Source of the DNA: Alphaproteobacteria bacterium UBA2723
GTDB lineage: Bacteria; Pseudomonadota; Alphaproteobacteria; RF32; CAG-239
Length of the DNA: 5,735 nt
Assembly: GCA_002353835.1 (NCBI GenBank)
Contig: DEKL01000131.1
Span: 3,501-9,235 of the forward strand
Direction of reading: 5' to 3'
The notes under the pieces are model-generated. The model was not told the origin of the DNA and did no database searches. It saw nothing but the letters and a program-made list of their open reading frames with translations. Both the position numbers and the translations under genes were made by a program. Of this stretch, positions 1 to 4,164 are shown one piece after another. How positions within the stretch are numbered: the stretch's first letter is position 1; each line of letters begins with the position of its first letter.

Positions 1-221
1 GGCAAACGGAAATATTTCTGTTAGCAACACATACACATAGAACAGTAAGAATTTGTATTACGCACCTGAAGAGCCGAAACTTTAGTATCGGCAGTAAAAA
101 AAAGCAATATTTTCAAACTTCAGATTCATTTTTATTCCATTTCCATTCTCGCTTATTTTCTTTCATTTAGTTCTTAATGTCAAGATTTTTTTATATAGAT
201 TTAGTATAAGTATCCGCTATT

Positions 222-345
222 TGTTAGTGGTTGCAAGGATTTGAAACAACGAAGGAGTTGGTTCAGTGCGCGCGAGAGTAACGAAGCGCAAAACCTTGCT
301 TTGCTGACTTACAACAAAAAAGGCACCTTGCGGTGCCTTTCTTTG
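222..345 (+). ncRNA. candidate structured RNA ending in a terminator
   Basis: No known RNA family is recognised here. Two nested helices close the region: GTTAGT (223-228) with ACTTAC (307-312), one mismatch, and an 11-bp helix at 233-243 with 289-299 (GCAAGG/CCTTGC core, one A-A mismatch). Inside lie two smaller hairpins: CAAC (247-250) with GTTG (257-260), exposing GAAGGA in the loop, and TGCGC (267-271) with GCGCA (286-290), which competes with the closing helix for two bases. A terminator hairpin follows at 319-340. A loose -10 (TATAAG, 205-210) lies upstream without a good -35. The GC-rich patch at 267-290 stands out from the AT-rich surroundings. The strand is uncertain, and the same DNA may simply be a palindromic intergenic element. 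Confidence 0.25.
319..340 (-). terminator. intrinsic terminator of the EAQL-repeat gene
   Basis: A perfect 9-bp stem, AAAGGCACC (319-327) with GGTGCCTTT (332-340), encloses the tetraloop TTGC. Read on the minus strand it ends in a run of six T, a classic factor-independent terminator placed 22 bases after the repeat-gene stop codon. Read on the plus strand the tail is TTTCTTT, so it may act in both directions. Confidence 0.85.
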
Positions 346-362
346 TGTTCGTTTGTTTGTTG

Positions 363-1403
363 TTACTTTCGGTTGATAAAGCGATTGGCTTCCCGGCAAA
401 GCCTACCGCCCCTTTTCTTGTACTGATTCAAGAGTTCTTTGGCATCTTTCTTCGGTAACTCAACCATAATGTTCAGCTGAGCTTCCTCCGGGAATTCAAC
501 GCCGTTCGCGATGTACTTGGATAAGATGTCGCGGACAATGTCCTCGTCAAATTTGACCATGACACGCAAGAGCACCTCTTCATCCACCACCTTTTCGGTT
601 TCTGCACTCTCTTTGATGATTTCCAAAGCATCTTCATAGGAATAGTCCGTCAGAATTTTAACCTTGGTTTCGTCCCCGAGATGACCTATCTTTTTCAAGT
701 GCTTTAGGAAAATCTCCTTGGTATCTTCCTTAGGAAGCATCTTGAGAAGTTGGCGCTGAATCTCATCACCGATTGTACCATCATGTTCTACCAACGCAAG
801 CATTAACGCCTTAATCTCTTCTTTGGAAAGTTGCGGGAAAATCTCACGGAAGAGATTTACCTGCCAGTGAGGCATATCGGCGATAACCAATGCAAAATCA
901 TCTCTTGAGAAAACCTCAAATGCCTTTAATTGAGCCTCCAGAGGGAGACAGAATTGGAATTTGACGGCTTGGCGCAGAGCGGAGATTTCTTCTGCAGAGA
1001 GCGTTTCCACGAGCTTAAGCTGAGCTTCGTCGCAGAGAACCCAAGAAGTAAACCGATGGTAATTCTTGAGGATAGCCATAATCACATCATGCGGAAACTC
1101 AAAGATTTTCAGTTGAGCCTCTTTGCAAAGGAAGCTTTTTTCCTCATGAAACCTTTTGGCATCTTGCAAAGACAGCTGTTCCATAAGCCGATCCACAATT
1201 TCTTGTTTTTCCGGGCTCAGTACGGCATACGATTTATCCTTGAGCCAGTTCTTGTCAGAACCGGTGGTCGGATTATAAATCCTCAAATCCACGGCAAAGC
1301 CGATTTCATCACTATAAGAAGTGTACTCAATGAGCGACTCTGCAGCATTGGGCTGCTTGAACAGCGCAAGCTGTTCGTTTTCTGATAATTTAAGTTGTAC
1401 CAT
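363..1403 (-). CDS. EAQL-type alpha-helical repeat protein, function unknown
   Basis: This 346-residue protein matches no enzyme family I recognise. From about residue 62 to the end it is a tandem array of degenerate 28-31 residue units, pattern L-x-[DE]-E-A-Q-L-K-[ILA]-x-E-x-x-x-x-[ED]-[DE]-A-x-x-[IL]-[IL]. Units start near residues 62, 92, 123, 153, 181, 211, 242, 273, 304 and 335 (the last truncated), with a further degenerate copy at 6-36. EAQL is exact at 95, 126, 156 and 307. Each unit looks like a helix pair, so an alpha-solenoid or protein-binding scaffold is inferred. There is no signal peptide, membrane segment, or catalytic motif; the protein should be cytosolic. The ATG has no clear Shine-Dalgarno site. 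The gene is monocistronic: own promoter at 1456-1483, terminator just after the stop. It is surely coding; its role is unknown. Confidence 0.85.
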   Translation of the reverse strand: MVQLKLSENEQLALFKQPNAAESLIEYTSYSDEIGFAVDLRIYNPTTGSDKNWLKDKSYAVLSPEKQEIVDRLMEQLSLQDAKRFHEEKSFLCKEAQLKIFEFPHDVIMAILKNYHRFTSWVLCDEAQLKLVETLSAEEISALRQAVKFQFCLPLEAQLKAFEVFSRDDFALVIADMPHWQVNLFREIFPQLSKEEIKALMLALVEHDGTIGDEIQRQLLKMLPKEDTKEIFLKHLKKIGHLGDETKVKILTDYSYEDALEIIKESAETEKVVDEEVLLRVMVKFDEDIVRDILSKYIANGVEFPEEAQLNIMVELPKKDAKELLNQYKKRGGRLCREANRFINRK

Positions 1404-1446
1404 AATTTGTTAGATTAAAAATTGTTTGACATAAAAACTACTTTTG

Positions 1447-1467
1447 ATGCATGAAACTATAATGCAT
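1447..1467. repeat. paired ATGCAT boxes flanking the -10 element
   Basis: Two exact palindromes, ATGCAT at 1447-1452 and 1462-1467, sit 15 bp centre to centre on either side of the -10 hexamer of the repeat gene. A related AATGCAA lies at 1477-1483 over the -35. The placement resembles an operator for a dimeric repressor, but short palindromes also arise by chance in AT-rich DNA. Confidence 0.35.
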
Positions 1468-1483
1468 TTTTTGTTTAATGCAA
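1456..1483 (-). promoter_or_regulatory. sigma70-like promoter of the EAQL-repeat gene
   Basis: On the minus strand, -35 TTGCAT (complement of 1478-1483) and -10 TATAGT (complement of 1456-1461) are 16 bases apart, giving an expected start near 1449 and a leader of about 46 bases. It is the best-placed promoter for the repeat gene. Prediction from sequence only. Confidence 0.55.
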
Positions 1484-1566
1484 GCGTTTTTGTCAAAAAA
1501 AGGTTATATAGTTTTTGGCTTGTTTAAAATCAAGAGATTTTTAATAAAAAAATCTTTATTTTTCCT

Positions 1567-1595
1567 CTTGCGAGAGGCTTTAATCATCACCATAT
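1567..1595 (+). promoter_or_regulatory. RpoH (sigma32)-type heat-shock promoter of hsp20
   Basis: CTTGCGA (1567-1573) and CACCATAT (1588-1595) match the sigma32 consensus CTTGAAA / CCCCATnT. The conserved CTTG is intact, there is one mismatch in the CCCCATnT box, and 14 bases separate the two elements as written. Transcription would start near 1602, about 50 bases before the hsp20 start codon. The position directly ahead of a small heat-shock gene makes the call convincing and implies heat induction. Confidence 0.7.
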
Positions 1596-1640
1596 CCTCA
1601 TTATAAAGCTAAGCAAGGTTTACTTAGTAAATATTTTGAT

Positions 1641-1646
1641 AAGGAG
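1641..1646 (+). promoter_or_regulatory. ribosome binding site deciding the hsp20 start
   Basis: A perfect AAGGAG precedes two tandem ATG codons, 4 bases from the ATG at 1651 and 7 bases from the ATG at 1654. The better spacing favours 1654. An in-frame TTG at 1636 is ruled out because it would put the ribosome site inside the gene. Confidence 0.75.
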
Positions 1647-1653
1647 AAAAATG

Positions 1654-2118
1654 ATGTCAAATTTGGTTTTAAGAAAACACGATATGGAACCGCGTAACAA
1701 TGATGTTTGGGGATTGCAATCCGACATCAATCGTTTGTTTGATGCTTTTATGAGTCCGTTTGATGGTTCGGAATTTAAGGGAGCAGCGATGCCTAAATTG
1801 GATATTGCCGAATTAAAAGACAAATATGAAATTAAGGCGGAATTGCCGGGCATGGATGAAAAAGATATCAACCTTTCTTTAGATGACGGCGTTTTGACCA
1901 TCAGCGGTGAAAAGAAAGCTGAAAATGAAGAAAAGGAAAAAGGATATTACTTAAAAGAATGTTCTTACGGCTCTTTCTCTCGTTCGGTTCGTTTGCCGGA
2001 AAATATTGCGGATGATAAAATCGGCGCACACTTTAAGAAAGGTGTACTCTTTATTGATATGCCGAAGAAGGAACCGACAGCTCCGAAAACAAGAAAGATT
2101 GAAATTTCTTCTAAATAA
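1654..2118 (+). CDS. hsp20: Hsp20 / alpha-crystallin small heat-shock protein
   Basis: This is an ATP-independent holdase chaperone that binds unfolding proteins in the cytoplasm and keeps them refoldable for DnaK and ClpB. The 154-residue length is typical of bacterial class A Hsp20 (IbpA-like). Residues 1-45 form the variable N-terminal arm with the common segment DINRLFDAFM. The alpha-crystallin domain spans about 46-138, starting at PKLDIAE and carrying ELPGMDEKDI, the GVLTISGEK strand, the conserved Arg of FSRSVRLP (Arg110), and the A-x-x-x-x-GVL signature near 125-132. The C-terminal I-x-I anchor (IEI, 149-151) that mediates oligomer assembly is present. The ATG at 1654 is chosen for its 7-base spacing from AAGGAG; 1651 would add one Met. 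The gene is monocistronic, between an RpoH-type promoter and a strong terminator. Confidence 0.95.
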   Translation: MSNLVLRKHDMEPRNNDVWGLQSDINRLFDAFMSPFDGSEFKGAAMPKLDIAELKDKYEIKAELPGMDEKDINLSLDDGVLTISGEKKAENEEKEKGYYLKECSYGSFSRSVRLPENIADDKIGAHFKKGVLFIDMPKKEPTAPKTRKIEISSK

Positions 2119-2130
2119 TTTTTTATTTAC

Positions 2131-2171
2131 AAAAAAAGCGCTTGAGGACCTCCCTCCTCAGGCGCTTTTTT
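2131..2171 (+). terminator. strong intrinsic terminator after hsp20
   Basis: An 11-bp GC-rich stem (2138-2148 with 2155-2165, one T-G wobble) encloses the loop CCTCCC. Flanking A and T runs (2131-2137 and 2166-2171) extend the stem and supply the U tail. It lies 12 bases after the hsp20 stop and separates it from the cupin operon. The A-run on the left could let it work on the minus strand too. Confidence 0.92.
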
Positions 2172-2195
2172 CGTTGCATCATTTTTTGCTTGAAC

Positions 2196-2224
2196 TTGAC
2201 TCAATACTTTTTGCCTTTTAAAAA
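2196..2224 (+). promoter_or_regulatory. possible promoter of the cupin-deaminase operon
   Basis: TTGACT (2196-2201) is followed after 17 bases by TAAAAA (2219-2224). The -35 is good and the -10 is weak. Some promoter is needed here, because a strong terminator precedes and the cupin starts shortly after. Confidence 0.4.
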
Positions 2225-2246
2225 TGAATACAGACTTATTTTTATC

Positions 2247-2251
2247 GGGAG
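2247..2251 (+). promoter_or_regulatory. ribosome binding site deciding the cupin start
   Basis: GGGAG directly abuts the first of three tandem ATG codons. The spacings are 0, 3 and 6 bases to 2252, 2255 and 2258, which favours 2258; that start also gives the cleanest signal peptide (M-K-K). Confidence 0.65.
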
Positions 2252-2257
2252 ATGATG

Positions 2258-2659
2258 ATGAAAAAAATAAAACTTCTTGCTTTGATGATGGTACTGGCGG
2301 CTAATGCATGGGCAGCCGAAAGTATTTCTTTGCTTAAAACAAATTCTTCTTGGAACGGACAACAATATCCCGCCGTTAATCTTCAAAATCCGGAAGTTAA
2401 TGTGTTGAAAATTACCATCCCTGCCGGCGAAAAACTCGCTTGGCACCAACACCCGATGATTAACGTTGCCTATATGGTTTCCGGCGAATTGACCGTGCAT
2501 ACCGAAAGCGGTGATGTGACGACCATTAAAGCCGGTGATGTTATGGCTGAAGTGGTTAACACTTGGCATTACGGCGAAAACAATGGTACGGAAGATGTTA
2601 TTTTAGTGGTTACATACGTCGGTGAAAAAGATGCACCACTCAGTATCGGTAAACAATAA
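2258..2659 (+). CDS. secreted single-domain cupin protein
   Basis: This 133-residue protein has a Sec signal peptide (MKKIKLLALMMVLAANAWA, cleavage probably after residue 19 or 20) and one small beta-barrel cupin domain (about 47-121), so it should act in the periplasm or outside the cell. Cupin motif 1 is seen at 57-76 (G-x5-H63-x-H65 ... G76) and motif 2 at 93-108 (G93 ... H104-x3-N108). Three histidines could bind a metal, but the usual Glu of motif 1 is Asn69, and the Pro and Gly of motif 2 are replaced. The substrate cannot be told: cupins range from dioxygenases to plain binding proteins. Three ATGs occur in tandem (2252, 2255, 2258). GGGAG ends at 2251, so only the third has normal spacing (6 bases). 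The deaminase gene follows after 16 bases, probably on the same transcript. Confidence 0.88.
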   Translation: MKKIKLLALMMVLAANAWAAESISLLKTNSSWNGQQYPAVNLQNPEVNVLKITIPAGEKLAWHQHPMINVAYMVSGELTVHTESGDVTTIKAGDVMAEVVNTWHYGENNGTEDVILVVTYVGEKDAPLSIGKQ

Positions 2660-2675
2660 ATTATAAGGATTTTTT

Positions 2676-3137
2676 ATGATAGATTTTATGAAAAGAGCGG
2701 TTGAACGCGCCAAAAAAACAATGCGTCTTGATATTGGCGGGCCGTTTGGTGCTTGTGTGGTTAAAGACGGTAAAGTTATCTCGGTTGCTTCAAATACTGT
2801 CTTAAAAGATAAGGATCCGACTTGTCATGCCGAGATGAACGCTATTCGCAAGGCTTGTAAAAAGCTTCAAACATACGACCTCTCCGGTTGCGAACTTTAT
2901 GCTACCGGTTACCCCTGCCCGATGTGTCTTTCAGCTATTATTTGGGCTAATATTAAAACCGTTTATTACGGAACAGACTTGAAAGATGCCGAAAATATCG
3001 GTTTTCGGGATGATTTTATTTATAACTACATTAAGGGGAAAAATTTACAGGTTCTTTCCTTGCAACAAGTAAAAAAGCCTGACGATTGCAAAGAGTTGTT
3101 TAAAGAATATGCGGCATTAAAAAAGACAATTTACTAA
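2676..3137 (+). CDS. guanine deaminase-like cytidine deaminase superfamily enzyme
   Basis: This 153-residue protein is a zinc-dependent nucleobase deaminase. The closest group I recognise is the GuaD type of Bacillus subtilis, which turns guanine into xanthine and ammonia in purine salvage. Evidence: GGPFGACVV (21-29), Asn40 in the substrate pocket, DPTCHAE with zinc ligand His51 and proton-shuttle Glu53, PCPMC with zinc ligands Cys81 and Cys84, the GF-x-D-x-FIY segment (109-116), and a C-terminal Tyr as in GuaD dimers. The residue before PCPMC is Tyr79 where most relatives have Glu. It lacks the tRNA-binding features of TadA, but another base such as an adenine or pterin-like substrate is not excluded. 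AAGGA lies 6 bases ahead of the ATG. The gene is 16 bases downstream of the cupin and overlaps the end of tcdA by 4 bases. No terminator separates the two convergent genes. Confidence 0.88.
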   Translation: MIDFMKRAVERAKKTMRLDIGGPFGACVVKDGKVISVASNTVLKDKDPTCHAEMNAIRKACKKLQTYDLSGCELYATGYPCPMCLSAIIWANIKTVYYGTDLKDAENIGFRDDFIYNYIKGKNLQVLSLQQVKKPDDCKELFKEYAALKKTIY

Positions 3138-3850
3138 TCGCTTATTTTGAGTAAATCTCTAACAACGACACCGGCCATAATTAACCCGACAACCGGCGGT
3201 ACAAATGAGGTTGAGCCGGCAAGCGCACGTTTAGAAGTTTGTTCTTCGCTGTTTTTTAACGGTTTTAGCGGTTGTTCTTTGGAATAGACTACCTTAACAT
3301 CCTTAATACCGCGCTTCTTTAATTCTTTTCTCATTACTTGCGCCAACGGGCAAACCGAGGTCTTATAAATGTCGGCAACTTCAAACATCTCCGGATGAAT
3401 TTTATTACCCGCCCCCATAGCCGATATTATCGGAATATTCTTTTCTTTGGCGGCTTCTATTAAAGCAATTTTTCCGGCAACGGTATCTATGGCATCAATA
3501 ATGTAATCATACTTTTCAAAAGGAAAATCGTTTTTATTTTCCGGCAAGAAAAATGTCTTATACGTAACAATTTTACAATTCGGATTAATGTCAGATATGC
3601 GCTCTTTGGCAATATCAACTTTATATTGCTCCAAACTTTTATGGGTAGCATACAACTGGCGATTTAAATTGGTTAAAGTGTATTTATCGTTATCTATTAA
3701 ATCTAAAGCCCCGATACCCGAACGGGCTAACGCCTCCACGGCATAACTTCCCACCCCGCCGATACCGAAAACGGCTACTCTTTTTTTTGATAATATTTCG
3801 GTGGAAGCTTCGCCTAATAAAAGTTCCGTTCTTGAAAATTGTGTCAGCAT
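3134..3850 (-). CDS. tcdA: tRNA threonylcarbamoyladenosine dehydratase TcdA
   Basis: TcdA (CsdL), an E1/ThiF/MoeB-like enzyme, uses ATP to cyclise t6A at position 37 of ANN-decoding tRNAs to ct6A, improving decoding. The protein has 238 residues, near the family norm. Seen in order: N-terminal FSRTELLLG; the nucleotide-binding loop GIGGVGS (29-35); the acidic D53-x-D55 and N61-L-N63-R64-Q65 adenylation motif; DAID (119-122) in the second half of the Rossmann fold; SVCPLAQVMRKELKKRGI, a segment typical of TcdA rather than ThiF or MoeB; and the C-terminal SFVPPVVGLIMAG hydrophobic stretch. The ThiF/MoeB zinc CxxC pairs are absent, as expected. The ATG is preceded by AGAGGA (minus strand, 3856-3861). 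The gene seems transcribed alone, behind a weak promoter, and its stop overlaps that of the deaminase on the other strand. Confidence 0.93.
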   Translation of the reverse strand: MLTQFSRTELLLGEASTEILSKKRVAVFGIGGVGSYAVEALARSGIGALDLIDNDKYTLTNLNRQLYATHKSLEQYKVDIAKERISDINPNCKIVTYKTFFLPENKNDFPFEKYDYIIDAIDTVAGKIALIEAAKEKNIPIISAMGAGNKIHPEMFEVADIYKTSVCPLAQVMRKELKKRGIKDVKVVYSKEQPLKPLKNSEEQTSKRALAGSTSFVPPVVGLIMAGVVVRDLLKISD

Positions 3851-3877
3851 ATTTTTCCTCTTGTTTTTTATGAGGTA

Positions 3878-3906
3878 TTTTTAAGGTGTTTTTTGTTTTT
3901 TTGCAA
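3878..3906 (-). promoter_or_regulatory. possible promoter of tcdA
   Basis: On the minus strand TTGCAA (3901-3906) is followed after 17 bases by TAAAAA (3878-3883), placing a start near 3871 and a leader of about 20 bases. The sequence between is nearly all A, so chance resemblance is easy. Confidence 0.3.
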
Positions 3907-3930
3907 GTGTTATGTGATACGCAGAAAAAT

Positions 3931-3981
3931 TGTGCACATGGCGAGCGCGCCCTTATCACGCTGGCGAGCCTTGTGTGCAAG
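3931..3981. repeat. GC-rich palindromic island with TGGCGAGC direct repeats
   Basis: This lies upstream of tcdA. TGGCGAGC occurs twice (3939-3946 and 3962-3969). TGTGCACA (3931-3938) is a perfect palindrome, and TGCACA can pair with TGTGCA further right (3974-3979). GGCG-AGCG-CGCC (3940-3951) and CTTG-TGTG-CAAG (3970-3981) are small hairpins. The GC content contrasts sharply with the T-runs on both sides. No reading frame is supported. It could be a regulator site, a leader RNA structure, or a short genomic repeat. Confidence 0.35.
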
Positions 3982-4024
3982 TTTTTCTTTCTCTTTCTTT
4001 TTTTAGGAAAATGATGAGTAATAA

Positions 4025-4095
4025 AAGGCGCGGATAAAAATTTAAGGCGAAGGTTCTACCCTCGCCTTAAATTTTTATTCTTTCCTCCGCGCCTT
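4025..4095 (-). terminator. long hairpin, probable hppA terminator
   Basis: The outer arms AAGGCGCGG (4025-4033) and CCGCGCCTT (4087-4095) are perfectly complementary over 9 bp. The inner arms 4034-4050 and 4062-4078 are perfectly complementary over 17 bp, with two further G-C pairs beyond a mismatch and a five-base loop. The only interruption is an 8-base bulge (4079-4086). On the minus strand the stem is followed by TTTTATTA, fitting a terminator for the hppA transcript, which reads into it. On the plus strand there is no T run. It is much longer than most terminators and may also be a dispersed palindromic element. Confidence 0.55.
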
Positions 4096-4097
4096 GA

Positions 4098-4164
4098 ACA
4101 GCCTTACGGCTGTGTGCTCATGCCGCACAGGCACCGCTACGCGCGGCGCGGGGCACTTGTGCCC
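4098..4164. repeat. GC-rich cluster of short palindromes at the hppA 3' end
   Basis: ACAGCC-TTAC-GGCTGT (4098-4113), TGTGC with GCACA (4113-4117, 4125-4129), CCGC with GCGG (4134-4137, 4142-4145) and GGGCAC-TT-GTGCCC (4151-4164) follow one another. The last one reaches into the hppA stop codon. The composition is far more GC-rich than the coding DNA around it. It resembles REP-like extragenic palindromes, and on the minus strand could protect the hppA mRNA 3' end. No gene is seen in it. Confidence 0.4.

Noticed and set aside
73..92. Hairpin GCCGAAAC-TTTA-GTATCGGC as a terminator
   Set aside because: Has an internal A-A mismatch and no T run after the stem on either strand.
21..116. Short minus-strand frame from a TTG, ending in a Cys-rich tail (CSMCMCC)
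   Set aside because: About 31 codons, no ATG and no good ribosome site; most likely chance.
3..170. Frame open from the left edge on the plus strand, possible tail of a gene
   Set aside because: About 55 codons of low-complexity, His/Phe/Ser-rich sequence with no family likeness; a chance frame in AT-rich DNA is more likely.
930..1385. Open frame of 151 codons on the plus strand, antisense to the EAQL-repeat gene
   Set aside because: It lies wholly inside the repeat gene, has no ribosome site or recognisable domain, and its openness follows from the repeated codons of the real gene.
1426..1463. TTGACA and TATAAT on the plus strand as a promoter toward hsp20
   Set aside because: Both hexamers are perfect but 26 bases apart, far from the 16-18 needed; the -10 segment overlaps the better minus-strand promoter.
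1535..1555. AT-only hairpin AGATTTTT / AAAAATCT as terminator or regulator
   Set aside because: No GC pairs to speak of; expected by chance in such A/T-run DNA.
3690..3980. Minus-strand frame of 96 codons overlapping the start of tcdA
   Set aside because: Basic, low-complexity translation in another frame of tcdA and its leader; no ribosome site and no domain.
222..4164. CRISPR array, tRNA, rRNA or insertion sequence among the palindromes
   Set aside because: No regularly spaced identical repeats, no cloverleaf with a T-loop, no transposase remnant and no target-site duplication could be found.
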